Shown: positions 44,838 through 53,731, numbered from the stretch's first letter. The stretch is 64,000 nucleotides of DNA from Methylobacter sp015476545 (GCF_052162025.1 NZ_CP197401.1:310001-374000), one strand, 5' to 3'. Notes: generated by a model from the sequence alone, not told the origin. A program made the numbers and translations.

Positions 44838-45302
44838 ATGAATAAAGAAGATTACATGCGCAGAGCCATTGAGCTGGCTTTGCAGGTTCCCGAGTTTCCG
44901 TTCGGCGCCGTCATCGTAAGGCGGACGACCGGCGAGATTGTCGCCGAAGGTTTCAATCAGTCGGCGCTGAATCCGGCCTGGCATGGCGAGATGGTCGCGA
45001 TCAACCATTGCGCGCAGTCCCATCCATCAGCGGACTGGAGCGAATTCGATCTGTATACGACGGCGGAACCGTGCCCGATGTGCCAAAGCGCGATCGAATG
45101 GGCGGGTATCGGCACGGTTTATTACGGCACGTCCATTCCTTATCTGCAAAACCGGAACTGGTGGCAAATTGATATTCGCGCGGAGGAAATTGTTGCCCGA
45201 ACACCGTTTCGGAACAGCCGCGTCGTCGGCGGGTTACTGGAGGCCGAGTGCAATGAATTGTTCGATAAGGCGCCCTGGGGCATGTTCCATAAGGCGACTT
45301 AG
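44838..45302 (+). CDS. Nucleoside/nucleobase deaminase (CDA fold)
   Basis: A 154-residue cytidine-deaminase-fold enzyme of the TadA/guanine-deaminase branch. The zinc site is HGEMVAI (His49, Glu51) and AEPCPMCQSAI (Cys79, Cys82). The proton-shuttle motif is HGE instead of the common HAE, seen in some related stand-alone nucleoside deaminases. TadA itself acts on tRNA(Arg); the lack of the TadA C-terminal helix pattern suggests a free nucleobase/nucleoside substrate, which remains unknown. Confidence 0.87.
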   Translation: MNKEDYMRRAIELALQVPEFPFGAVIVRRTTGEIVAEGFNQSALNPAWHGEMVAINHCAQSHPSADWSEFDLYTTAEPCPMCQSAIEWAGIGTVYYGTSIPYLQNRNWWQIDIRAEEIVARTPFRNSRVVGGLLEAECNELFDKAPWGMFHKAT

Positions 45303-45318
45303 CGCAATTGATGGGCGC

Positions 45319-45352
45319 TTGTCATAAAAGAGTAATATAGGTTTTCTACAAT
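45319..45352 (+). promoter_or_regulatory. Probable Pho box and -10 of phoBR
   Basis: TTGTCAT-AAAA-GAGTAAT at 45319-45336 fits the 7-4-7 Pho-box layout (consensus CTGTCAT-A(A/T)A(A/T)-CTGTCAT): the first half matches 6 of 7, the second is weaker. TACAAT at 45347-45352 lies 10 bases further on, the spacing expected when PhoB replaces the -35 contact. It fits autoregulation of phoB. Confidence 0.5.
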
Positions 45353-45381
45353 ATGAAGATTTAATAATCACTCAATTAATT

Positions 45382-46074
45382 ATGTCCAGTTTTAAAATTC
45401 TCGTTGTTGAAGATGAAGATGCTATCAAAGGCATGTTAATGCTGGTATTGGAGCAGGCCGGTTTTACGCCGATTGTGGCCGCTGATGCGGAAGAAGCGCA
45501 GAGAGTCCTCGATGATAATTTACCGGATTTGATTCTGCTGGATTGGATGTTGCCGGGCATCAGCGGCGTTGAATGGGCCAGACGCCTGAAGAAAGACCAG
45601 ACGTATCGGGAGCTGCCCATTATTCTGTTGACTGCACGCGGCGAGGAAGAAGACAAGGTCAAAGGACTGGAAATCGGCGCCGACGATTATATGACCAAGC
45701 CTTTTTCGCCAAAAGAACTGATAGCACGTGTCCGCGCCGTACTGCGCAGAAGCGGAAAAATTCAGGGCACGGCGCAAATAGAGCTGGGTGATCTGATTCT
45801 CGATACCGAACAGCACCGCCTCAGCATCGGAGACAAGCAACTGGACGTGAGCCCGACCGAGTTCCGCTTGATGCAGTTTTTCATGACCCATCCCGATAAG
45901 GTGTACAACCGCACGCAACTGCTGGATCAGGTCTGGGGGCGCAGCGTTTATATCGAGGAGCGCACGGTCGACGTGCATATCCGCCGGCTCAGGAAAATCC
46001 TCGGTGAATACGGCAGAGAGGATCTGGTTCAGACCGTGCGCGGCTTCGGCTACCGGTTCTCAGTGACAAGCTAG
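45382..46074 (+). CDS. phoB: Response regulator PhoB
   Basis: Phosphate-regulon activator. The receiver domain has ILVVEDEDA, the phosphoacceptor Asp in LILLDWMLPGISG and the Lys in YMTKPFSPKELI. The winged-helix domain (about residues 130-228) contains SPTEFRLMQFFMTHPDKVY and YIEERTVDVHIRRLRK. Length 230 equals E. coli PhoB, and phoR follows 3 bases later. It should control the pst-phoU operon at the start of the window. Confidence 0.96.
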   Translation: MSSFKILVVEDEDAIKGMLMLVLEQAGFTPIVAADAEEAQRVLDDNLPDLILLDWMLPGISGVEWARRLKKDQTYRELPIILLTARGEEEDKVKGLEIGADDYMTKPFSPKELIARVRAVLRRSGKIQGTAQIELGDLILDTEQHRLSIGDKQLDVSPTEFRLMQFFMTHPDKVYNRTQLLDQVWGRSVYIEERTVDVHIRRLRKILGEYGREDLVQTVRGFGYRFSVTS

Positions 46075-46077
46075 GTT

Positions 46078-47355
46078 ATGAGCTTCTGGCAAAAAGAGAT
46101 CGGCATTGCGCTGCTGCTGTTTTTGGCCGCGTTGGTGGCAGGCAGTTTGACAGGGCATGTTCTGTTGTTTGTATTTCTGGTGATGTTGGGGCTCTGGATC
46201 AGTCAGTTATTCCAGATCAGCCGGTTTGAAAGATGGGTAAGTACAGGCGGGCGCGGCAAATACCCCAAAGCGACCGGTATCTGGGAAGATATTTACTATC
46301 ATGTCTACCGCATCAAAAAAAACGAGAAAAAACGCAAGAAGAAACTGAGCAAGATGATAGATCAGTTTCGCAAGTCCACGGAAGCCTTGCCTGATGCCGC
46401 CGTTGTTTTAGGGGCGCATGACGAAATCGAGTGGACCAATAAAGCGGCCCGAGAGGTTCTGGGACTCCAGCAGACCGATAAAGGCCAGCGCATTCCCAAC
46501 CTGATCCGTTTCCCCGAGTTTATCCGCTACCTTAAATCCGGCCATTACGATGAGGCGGTCATGCTGCCTGCGCCGGTGGACCACAGCATTACATTGGCCG
46601 TGCGGATTGTTAAATATGGTGCCGGACTGCGGCTGCTGTTGGCCCAGGATGTCACGCAGCTGAAAAAAATGGAAAGAATGCGCAAGGATTTTGTTGCCAA
46701 TGTCTCGCATGAACTCAGAACGCCGTTGACAGTGTTGAAAGGCTATCTGGAAACCATGCAGGACATGGATGACGGCAATTCGCCGTTACTGACGCATTCG
46801 GTTCAGCAAATGCAGGGGCAGACCGAGCGGATGCAGCATCTGGTCGATGACCTGTTGCTGCTGACGCGGCTGGAAACGCAACAGAAGAAAGTGCAGTGCG
46901 TCGACATTCCGGCTTTATTAAACCAGATCTGCAAGGAAAGCGACGCGTTGGAAACGGCTGCCGGGCGCATCGAATTATCGCTTGAAACCGATGCGCATAT
47001 TGTCGGCGAAGAACAGGAATTGCGCAGCGCTTTCACCAATCTGCTGGGCAACGCCTTGAAATATTCGTCCGATGATTCGAAAGTGAAAATACGCTGGCAT
47101 CGATCCGAAGACGCTCTCATGCTGGATGTCGAAGATCAGGGCGAAGGCATCGCCGCGGCCGAAATCCCGCGTATTACCGAACGCTTTTACCGGGTTGAAG
47201 TCAAGCGCAGCAAGAAAGTCAACGGCACCGGGTTGGGCCTGGCTATCGTCAAGCATGTGCTGATGCGTCATGACGCCAAGTTGGACATCGTCAGCGAACT
47301 GGGCAAGGGCAGCCGTTTCAGCTGCTGTTTCCCTGCGACACGGCTTTGCAGCTGA
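46078..47355 (+). CDS. phoR: Phosphate sensor histidine kinase PhoR
   Basis: A 425-residue sensor kinase: two N-terminal membrane helices (about 8-24 and 27-45), a short basic linker (KNEKKRKKKLSKM), a PAS domain (about 95-185), a HisKA domain with VANVSHELRTPLTVLKGYLETM (phospho-His about residue 212), and a HATPase domain with N-box FTNLLGNALKYS, DVEDQGEGI and GTGLGLAIVKHV. Organisation and partner gene match E. coli PhoR. Confidence 0.96.
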   Translation: MSFWQKEIGIALLLFLAALVAGSLTGHVLLFVFLVMLGLWISQLFQISRFERWVSTGGRGKYPKATGIWEDIYYHVYRIKKNEKKRKKKLSKMIDQFRKSTEALPDAAVVLGAHDEIEWTNKAAREVLGLQQTDKGQRIPNLIRFPEFIRYLKSGHYDEAVMLPAPVDHSITLAVRIVKYGAGLRLLLAQDVTQLKKMERMRKDFVANVSHELRTPLTVLKGYLETMQDMDDGNSPLLTHSVQQMQGQTERMQHLVDDLLLLTRLETQQKKVQCVDIPALLNQICKESDALETAAGRIELSLETDAHIVGEEQELRSAFTNLLGNALKYSSDDSKVKIRWHRSEDALMLDVEDQGEGIAAAEIPRITERFYRVEVKRSKKVNGTGLGLAIVKHVLMRHDAKLDIVSELGKGSRFSCCFPATRLCS

Positions 47356-47699
47356 TGCTTTCATTTACTTCTTAGCGACTCGATCAGACCTTTCAATACC
47401 TCAAATCCTTGCCGGTCGCATTTCAATTCGACAGGCAGCAATTATAAATTCGCTTATAATTGAAACGGGCCATAAATAAACAAGCGAAGCAGACGTCATT
47501 CTGCCTGTGGTTTTAACTGTTCTCATTGAAACCGTTTTCAGCTCAGGCACAATGTTTTTTCGGCAGGTTATTATGCGTTTGTTTTTGCTGGCCTTAGCAA
47601 GACTTTACAACAAAATAATAAAAAATGTAGCGGACTGCTTGCCGGGTTACCGACCAGCATCAGATGTTCTGCTATTGATTCAAGCAGTGGAGGAAGAAA
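47356..47699. other. Intergenic region between phoR and the DUF502 gene
   Basis: About 344 bases. The notable element is a perfect 9-base inverted repeat CAATTATAA / TTATAATTG (47439-47447 and 47454-47462, spacer ATTCGC), which also contains TATAAT. It may be a promoter with an operator for the DUF502 gene. The region has no convincing gene. Confidence 0.45.
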
Positions 47700-48293
47700 A
47701 TGAGCGCGTTGATTAAGAAGTTATTGAACTATCTTTTAATCGGAATTTTGGCAGTTATTCCTATTGTTATAATTTTACAAATCATCATCTTTGTAAAAGA
47801 CCGGGTTGCCGATCTGTTTCAGCTGGTTTACGGTTATTCGGTCAGCTATGTTTATACGTCGCTGATTTTTGCCGTCAGCTTCATTATCCTCGTTTCCATA
47901 GGCCGTCAGATAGCCAAACAGGGGCGTCCCTGGTTTATTGCCGCTTTTGAGCATGTTATCGACAGAATTCCTTTTTTGAACACCGTTTACAGGGTTATTA
48001 AAAAAGTCATAAATATGTTTTCCTCCCATGACAAGAGCATCGCCAAAGAGGTCGTCTATGTGGAATACCCAAAAGACGGGGTTTGGGTGCCTGCTTATGT
48101 CACGAACCGGTTCAATGAAAAGTACGTGCTTTTCGTGCCTACTTCGCCGAATCCGACATCGGGATTTACCGTCATCGTCGATAAGTCAAAAATCATCAGA
48201 TCCAATATGAATATTGAAGAAGCCACCAGTTTTATCGTCAGCGTTGGCGTCGATTTCGATAAAGATACGGAAGTGGGCCAGTTACCCCGGTAA
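47700..48293 (+). CDS. DUF502 membrane protein
   Basis: A 197-residue inner-membrane protein with two helices (about 8-30 and 48-68), then a soluble domain carrying the DUF502 landmarks RIPFLNTVYRVIKKVINMFS, VVYVEYPKDGVW and LFVPTSPNPTSGF. Members are widespread in bacteria without known function; some plant homologues (LCV-like) are also uncharacterised. GGAGGAAGAAA precedes the ATG. Confidence 0.88.
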   Translation: MSALIKKLLNYLLIGILAVIPIVIILQIIIFVKDRVADLFQLVYGYSVSYVYTSLIFAVSFIILVSIGRQIAKQGRPWFIAAFEHVIDRIPFLNTVYRVIKKVINMFSSHDKSIAKEVVYVEYPKDGVWVPAYVTNRFNEKYVLFVPTSPNPTSGFTVIVDKSKIIRSNMNIEEATSFIVSVGVDFDKDTEVGQLPR

Positions 48294-48372
48294 GAACCAA
48301 CATGGATTGATTTACCAAGTCAGCCCGAGATCAAGCGAGAAACAGAGCAGCATGCAATAGAGATATTACTAG

Positions 48373-48591
48373 ATGAGATTAACCTGGATGAAATCAATAA
48401 TTAAAATAACCGTTATGCTGTCATGGGCGGCAATTGTCGGCTGCAATGGAGAAGATCAGCCGGCCGCGGCTGCCGATAGCGAGGTGCTGAAGGCTGAGAG
48501 GGATGCGCTGGAAAAGGCCAAGGCGGTCGAGCAGACGGTTCTCGATGCGGCCGCGCAGCAGCGGCAGCAAATCGAGCAAAGTACGCAGTAA
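48373..48591 (+). CDS. Small lipoprotein of unknown function
   Basis: A 72-residue predicted lipoprotein: signal peptide to the lipobox AAIVGC (Cys24), then an Ala/Gln/Glu-rich helical tail (LKAERDALEKAKAVEQTVLD) that can form a coiled coil. This layout is common for short envelope lipoproteins. An internal ATG five codons on would also keep the signal peptide. No family recognised. Confidence 0.7.
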   Translation: MRLTWMKSIIKITVMLSWAAIVGCNGEDQPAAAADSEVLKAERDALEKAKAVEQTVLDAAAQQRQQIEQSTQ

Positions 48592-48769
48592 AGCAATGCC
48601 CTCATGCGGAATGGGGGGGCGGCTTACTCTCCCCATTTTGTCTGTTTTGTGTTTGATAGTTTTTGATTGACTTTGAACGTTTTGCTTGTTATGAATGAGC
48701 CTGCGTACTAGTAATAAAAAACGGCAAAAATACAATAAACACAAACAATTACATGAGGGGAGTGCAGTT

Positions 48770-49582
48770 ATGGAATCTAATGACAGTGCCGTTGCGGGCG
48801 GCTTGCTGGTGAAATTAACCCGATTGGAAGATCAGGTGTCAACGCTTTCCAAGGAGCTGGAATCAAGTAAGAATACCATCAGTCTGCTAAAGCTGTCGCT
48901 GACCGAGCGCGATTCACGCATTTATGAATTGGAGTCAAAGCTGACAGCGGCGCAAAACACGCAACTGAAAACAACGGTTAACTGGATTGAGCGTTGCAGG
49001 CATCAAATCAAAAGCGGCGTGGACGAAAAATACATCAATCCGACTTTCGCTAAAATCCGCCAGCGCATCGAGACCATGCAGCGATTGGTCTACGAAACCA
49101 GGGATCTCGTCAACCAGAAAGTAACCGTCATTCAAGCAAATATCCACGACTATTCCGCCTTGATCAAGCAGTGGCCCGAACAAGCCAGACTGTATTTTGA
49201 ACAAGGCGTTGTCGAGCCTCTCAACTCGTTGGTCAATGAAACGGTTGCATCAACCTATAGCTATTTGAAAGCCATCCGGGACATGACTGAGCAGAAAATC
49301 CTCTATCCTTGCAAAGTCATCTATGACGAAATTGTCGTCGCGGTCCTGGCGCTGCCTTCACAAAGCCAAATTATCCTTCAAGTGTGGTTGATCGACCCTG
49401 CCAGACAGCAAATGGCCGTATTGCCTGAGTTAGGCTTGAAACTTTCTGCCAGCGCCCTGGCATGGCTGGGCAAGTCGATCAATCAAATAAGAGCGTTGAT
49501 TGATCGCGTAGTTGAAGCGATAGGAAACGCCATTAAAAACTCATCGTTCTGGAATGGAAATCAGCCGATACAAACGGCTTGA
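48770..49582 (+). CDS. Coiled-coil protein of unknown function
   Basis: A 270-residue protein. Residues about 12-60 form a heptad coiled coil (LVKLTRLEDQVSTLSKELES). The rest is a helical region with amphipathic stretches (QTLKTTVNWIERCRHQI-like, LIKQWPEQARLYFEQGVVEP), which is phasin-like in appearance, but I cannot place it in a family. ATG 48770 has GAGGGGAG 7 bases before it; the open frame to 48695 lacks a ribosome site. It ends at a terminator. Confidence 0.7.
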   Translation: MESNDSAVAGGLLVKLTRLEDQVSTLSKELESSKNTISLLKLSLTERDSRIYELESKLTAAQNTQLKTTVNWIERCRHQIKSGVDEKYINPTFAKIRQRIETMQRLVYETRDLVNQKVTVIQANIHDYSALIKQWPEQARLYFEQGVVEPLNSLVNETVASTYSYLKAIRDMTEQKILYPCKVIYDEIVVAVLALPSQSQIILQVWLIDPARQQMAVLPELGLKLSASALAWLGKSINQIRALIDRVVEAIGNAIKNSSFWNGNQPIQTA

Positions 49583-49616
49583 ATAGACGGGAATTAATGG
49601 GTTTGGCTAGTACATA

Positions 49617-49649
49617 AAAGCCCTGTCCGGATATTCCTGACAGGGCTTT
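49617..49649 (+). terminator. Bidirectional terminator
   Basis: Perfect 11-base stem AAAGCCCTGTC / GACAGGGCTTT with an 11-base loop, between the coiled-coil gene and the convergent oadB. Short T/A tracts are on both sides. Confidence 0.8.
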
Positions 49650-49672
49650 CGTTTAAGTGGAGATATCGCCGG

Positions 49673-50800
49673 CTATTTCACCAGACTCAGCAGAATACCG
49701 GCGGCCACGGCCGAGCCGATCACGCCGGCCACGTTCGGGCCCATGGCATGCATGAGCAGGAAGTTGTGCGGATTGCTCTCCAGGCCCAGCTTGTTGGCCA
49801 CGCGCGCGGCCATCGGCACGGCCGAGACGCCGGCCGCGCCGATCAGCGGGTTGATCAAGGTCTTGCTGAACTTGTTCATCAGCTTGGCCATCAGCACGCC
49901 GGCGGCCGTGCCGATCGCGAACGCCGCCGCGCCCAGGGCCAGAATCCCTAAGGTCTCCAGCTGCAGGAACGCCTGCGCGCTCAGCTTGGAGCCGACCGAC
50001 AGGCCCAAAAAGATCGTCACGATGTTGATCAGCTCGTTCTGGGCGGTCTGGCTGAGCCGGTCGACGACGCCGCAGGCGTTCATCAAATTGCCGAACGCGA
50101 ACATGCCGACCAGCGGCGCCGCCGACGGCAGCAACAAGGCCGTCAAGGTGATCAGCAGCAGCGGAAAGACGATCTTTTCGGTGCGCCCGACCGTGCGCAT
50201 CTGCTGCATCTCGATGCGGCGCTCGGCTTCCGTGGTCAACGCGCGCATGATCGGTGGCTGGATCAACGGCACCAGCGCCATGTACGAATAGGCCGCGACC
50301 GCGATCGCGCCGAGCAGGTCCGGCGCCAGGCGCGAGGCCACATAGATCGCGGTCGGGCCGTCGGCGCCGCCGATGATGGCGATGGCCGCCGCATCCTTCA
50401 GGCTGAATTCAAGGCCCGGCACGATGTTCAGGGCCAAGGCGCCCAATAAGGACGCGAAAATGCCGAACTGGGCCGCGGCCCCGAGCAGCAGGGTCTTCGG
50501 GTTGGCCAGCAGCGGCCCGAAATCGGTCATGGCGCCGACGCCCATGAAGATCAGCAGCGGAAACAGCCCGCTCTTGATGCCGAAATACAGGTAATAGAGC
50601 AGGCCGCCTTCGTCGTTGAGGCCGGCCGTCGGGATGTTGCTGAGGATGGCGCCGAAGCCGATCGGCAGCAGCAGCAACGGCTCGAAGCCTTTCTTGATGG
50701 CCAGAAACAGCAGCAGGAAGCCGACCAGCATCATCAGCGCCTGGCCGCCGGTCAGGTTGTACAGGCCGGTGCTGTGCCACAGTGAAAGCAGGTTTTCCAT
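49673..50800 (-). CDS. oadB: Na+-translocating decarboxylase beta subunit (OadB family)
   Basis: Integral membrane subunit that couples carboxybiotin decarboxylation to Na+ export. At 375 residues it has about nine helices with the family motifs PLLIFMGVGAMTDFGPLLANPK (in parts LIFMGVGAMTDFGPL), IGGADGPTAIYVASRLAPDLLG (the conserved Asp in GGADGPT) and NPLIGAAGVSAVPMAARVA. The sequence is visibly G+C-richer than nearby genes, like oadA upstream. The substrate specificity (oxaloacetate, methylmalonyl-CoA or other) is set by the alpha subunit. Confidence 0.92.
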   Translation of the reverse strand: MENLLSLWHSTGLYNLTGGQALMMLVGFLLLFLAIKKGFEPLLLLPIGFGAILSNIPTAGLNDEGGLLYYLYFGIKSGLFPLLIFMGVGAMTDFGPLLANPKTLLLGAAAQFGIFASLLGALALNIVPGLEFSLKDAAAIAIIGGADGPTAIYVASRLAPDLLGAIAVAAYSYMALVPLIQPPIMRALTTEAERRIEMQQMRTVGRTEKIVFPLLLITLTALLLPSAAPLVGMFAFGNLMNACGVVDRLSQTAQNELINIVTIFLGLSVGSKLSAQAFLQLETLGILALGAAAFAIGTAAGVLMAKLMNKFSKTLINPLIGAAGVSAVPMAARVANKLGLESNPHNFLLMHAMGPNVAGVIGSAVAAGILLSLVK

Positions 50801-50861
50801 GGGTGAGGTCTCGTCTGAATAAGCAGGGAGGCCCCGCCCGAGGCGGGGCCGTTATTCTTGA

Positions 50862-52655
50862 TTATAAGCTGATCAGTGTATCGCCGACCGTGACCGCGGC
50901 GCCTTCCTTGGTGTGCACGGCGCTGACGATGCCGCTGGCCCGCGAGCGCACTTCCGTTTCCATCTTCATGGCCTCCATGATCACCACCACGTCGCCCTCG
51001 GCCACGGCGCTGCCGGCCTGCACCAGCACTTTCAGGATCGTGCCGGCCATCGGCGCCTCGACCGAGACGCCGTTGCCGGCCACGGCCGGGGCGCTGACCG
51101 CGGTTGCGGCCGGCTGAATGTGCAGCGGCGCGCCGCCGGGGCCGACCGAGACGTTGAAATGGCGGCCGTCGACGTTGACGCTGTAAGTCTCCACGGCGGC
51201 CGCGCCCGCCGCTTTCGGGGCCGGCGTCGGGATGGGGGCTGTGGCCGGGGCGCTGCCCGGCGCCGGCTCGAACGCGCCAGGATTGCCGCGGTGGGCCAGG
51301 AATTTCCAGCCGACCTGCGCGAACAGGCCGTTGATCAGCGCGTCTTCTTCGACCTGTTCGCTGAGCTTGACGCCTTCGGCCCGGGCTTTCTCCTGCACGT
51401 CGGCGATCAGTTTGGCCATTTCCGGTTCCAACAGGTCGGCCGGCCTACAGCTGATCGGCTCACTGCCGTCCAGCACGCGCGCCTGCAGTTCGGCATTGAC
51501 CGGGGCCGGAGTGGCGCCGTATTCGCCTTTCAGGACGCCGGCGGTTTCCTTGGTGATGGTCTTGTAGCGTTCGCCGGCGATGACATTCAGCACGGCCTGG
51601 GTGCCGACGATCTGCGACGTCGGCGTGACCAGCGGGATGAAGCCCAGGTCCTCGCGCACGCGCGGGATCTCGGCCAGGACCGCATCGAACTGGTCCTCGG
51701 CGCCCTGTTCCTTGAGCTGGCTTTCCATGTTCGTGAGCATGCCGCCGGGCACCTGCGACACCAGGATGCGCCCGTCGACGCCTTTCAGGCTGCCTTCGAA
51801 CTGGGCGTATTTCTTGCGCACGGCGCGGAAATAGGCCGCGATCTCTTCCAGTTGGGCCAGGTCCAGGCCCGTATCGCGGTCCGTGCCCTGCAGGCTGGCG
51901 ACAATGGTTTCGGTCGCGGTGTGGCCATAGGTCATGCTCATGGAGGAGATGGCCGTGTCGACGTTGTCGATGCCGGCCTCGGCCGCTTTCAGGATGGCGC
52001 CGGTGCTCAGGCCCGTTGTGGCATGGCACTGCATGTGGATCGGGATGGCGACGCTTTGCTTCAGGCGGCTGACCAGCTCGTAGGCATCATAAGGCTTGAG
52101 CAGGCCGGCCATGTCCTTGATGCAGATCGAGTGCGCGCCCAGGTCCTCGATCTGCTTGCCCAGGTCGACCCACATGTCTAAGGTATGCACGGGACTGGTC
52201 GTGTAGGAGATCGTGCCTTGGGCGTGGGCGTCGGTCTGCAGCACGGCCTGGACCGCTCTTTGAATGTTGCGCATGTCGTTCATGGCGTCGAAGATGCGGA
52301 ACACGTCGATGCCGTTGATGGCGCAGCGCTCGACGAAGGTGTCGACGACGTCGTCGGCGTAATGGCGGTAGCCGAGCAGGTTCTGGCCGCGCAGCAGCAT
52401 CTGCTGGCGGGTATGAGGCATGGCCGCCTTCAGTTGGCGCAGGCGCTGCCAGGGGTCTTCGCCCAGGTAGCGGATGCAGGCATCGAACGTGGCGCCGCCC
52501 CAGGTCTCCAGCGACCAGTAGCCGATCTGGTCGAGCTTGGCGCAGATCGGCAGCATGTCGTCGATGCGCAGGCGCGTGGCCAGCAGCGATTGGTGGGCGT
52601 CGCGCAGGACGACTTCGGTGATGCCTAACGGCTTAGGGTTGTTGTTTTGTGCCAT
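50862..52655 (-). CDS. oadA: Oxaloacetate decarboxylase alpha subunit (biotin carboxyltransferase)
   Basis: A 597-residue carboxyltransferase-biotin protein. The N-terminal part (about 1-300) is an HMGL-like barrel with TEVVLRDAHQSLLATRLR and metal-site HxH type segments (MQCHATTG). The conserved carboxylase domain follows. A Pro/Ala linker (about 480-500) leads to the C-terminal biotinyl domain with the biotinylated Lys in VIMEAMKMETEV. It fits OadA or pyruvate carboxylase subunit B. No gamma subunit (OadG) gene is present in the 170 bases before it. Confidence 0.93.
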   Translation of the reverse strand: MAQNNNPKPLGITEVVLRDAHQSLLATRLRIDDMLPICAKLDQIGYWSLETWGGATFDACIRYLGEDPWQRLRQLKAAMPHTRQQMLLRGQNLLGYRHYADDVVDTFVERCAINGIDVFRIFDAMNDMRNIQRAVQAVLQTDAHAQGTISYTTSPVHTLDMWVDLGKQIEDLGAHSICIKDMAGLLKPYDAYELVSRLKQSVAIPIHMQCHATTGLSTGAILKAAEAGIDNVDTAISSMSMTYGHTATETIVASLQGTDRDTGLDLAQLEEIAAYFRAVRKKYAQFEGSLKGVDGRILVSQVPGGMLTNMESQLKEQGAEDQFDAVLAEIPRVREDLGFIPLVTPTSQIVGTQAVLNVIAGERYKTITKETAGVLKGEYGATPAPVNAELQARVLDGSEPISCRPADLLEPEMAKLIADVQEKARAEGVKLSEQVEEDALINGLFAQVGWKFLAHRGNPGAFEPAPGSAPATAPIPTPAPKAAGAAAVETYSVNVDGRHFNVSVGPGGAPLHIQPAATAVSAPAVAGNGVSVEAPMAGTILKVLVQAGSAVAEGDVVVIMEAMKMETEVRSRASGIVSAVHTKEGAAVTVGDTLISL

Positions 52656-52824
52656 GCTTTAACCTTTTGGGGTTCAATTCGCGGACCTTTGGGGTCGGTT
52701 TTAGTTGATGGGAAATCGGGCGCACGCAAGTTCCGGCCTTCTGTTAAAATTTTTGAAACTCGACATTGTATCATAGGCCTAAATAGGATAAATCGGGTTC
52801 TAAGCACGTAAATAAGGCACGATT

Positions 52825-53343
52825 ATGGCAAAAATTGAGATTATTGAGTCTGATATCACAAAGCTGGACGTTGATGCGATCGTCAACGCCGCCAATTCCT
52901 CGCTGTTGGGCGGAGGCGGCGTCGATGGCGCCATCCACAGGGCAGCAGGACCTGAATTGCTGGCCGAATGCAGAACTCTGGGCGGCTGTGAGACGGGGCA
53001 GGCAAAAATCACCAAGGGCTATAATCTGCCCGCGCGCCATGTAATCCATACCGTAGGGCCGATCTGGTCCGATGGCAAGCATAATGAGCCGGCCCTGCTG
53101 GCCTCCTGTTACCGGGAATGCATGGCGCTGGCCAAGGTCTATCAACTTGAATCGATTGCCTTCCCGGCCATTTCCTGCGGCGTATACGGTTTTCCGCTGC
53201 CGCAGGCGGCGCAAATTGCGATCAGGACCATCAACGAATGCCTGAAAGACAATCCCTATCTGCAAAAAGTCTATTTGGTCTGCTTTGGCGATGCTGTTTT
53301 GAAAGCGTACAATGAGCAGTTTTTTCAACTGATGCATGGCTGA
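52825..53343 (+). CDS. Macrodomain protein (O-acetyl-ADP-ribose deacetylase, YmdB-like)
   Basis: A 172-residue single macrodomain. ADP-ribose-binding motifs are DAIVNAANSSLLGGGGVDGAIH (in parts IVNAANSSLLGGGG), and AFPAISCGVYGFPLPQAA. This is the YmdB/MacroD type that removes acetyl or ADP-ribose groups. It overlaps the msrB start by 8 bases. Confidence 0.93.
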   Translation: MAKIEIIESDITKLDVDAIVNAANSSLLGGGGVDGAIHRAAGPELLAECRTLGGCETGQAKITKGYNLPARHVIHTVGPIWSDGKHNEPALLASCYRECMALAKVYQLESIAFPAISCGVYGFPLPQAAQIAIRTINECLKDNPYLQKVYLVCFGDAVLKAYNEQFFQLMHG

Positions 53344-53731
53344 CAACATTATGAATGAAGAACAATGGCGTGAAAAACTGACGCCCGAACAATTCAATAT
53401 CTGCCGTCATAAAGCCACCGAGCCGCCTTTTACCGGTAAATATACCGACTGCAAGAAAGACGGCATCTATCATTGCGTGTGCTGCGGCAATCCCTTGTTC
53501 GACTCCGAAACCAAATACAATTCAGGCTCGGGCTGGCCGAGCTTCTGGGATGTCATCTCCGAAGACAGCGTGGCTCGCCATGCCGATTCCAGCCACGGCA
53601 TGCGCCGAGTTGAAATAACCTGTAAAGCCTGCGATGCGCATCTGGGCCATGTGTTCGAAGACGGCCCGCCGCCGACCGGCCTGCGCTACTGCATCAATTC
53701 CGCAGCATTAGACTTGAAAGAACGATCATGA
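53336..53731 (+). CDS. msrB: Peptide-methionine (R)-S-oxide reductase MsrB
   Basis: Repairs oxidised methionine (R form) in proteins. Zinc cysteines are in HCVCCGNPLF and ITCKACDAHLGHVF. The core is NSGSGWPSFWD, and the catalytic Cys119 is in RYCINSAAL. Length 131. The start overlaps the macrodomain gene, and an ATG five codons downstream (NEEQWREKL) is also plausible. The stop overlaps the M18 peptidase start by 4 bases. Confidence 0.95.
   Translation: MADNIMNEEQWREKLTPEQFNICRHKATEPPFTGKYTDCKKDGIYHCVCCGNPLFDSETKYNSGSGWPSFWDVISEDSVARHADSSHGMRRVEITCKACDAHLGHVFEDGPPPTGLRYCINSAALDLKERS

Noticed and set aside
47507..47716. A 69-codon frame with a hydrophobic start between phoR and the DUF502 gene
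   Set aside because: Poor start region, no family resemblance, and it runs into the well-supported DUF502 start.
50913..52181. A long open frame of 422 codons on the plus strand opposite oadA
   Set aside because: It is composed of His/Arg/Gly/Asp-rich sequence typical of antisense frames in G+C-rich genes, and oadA is certain on the other strand.
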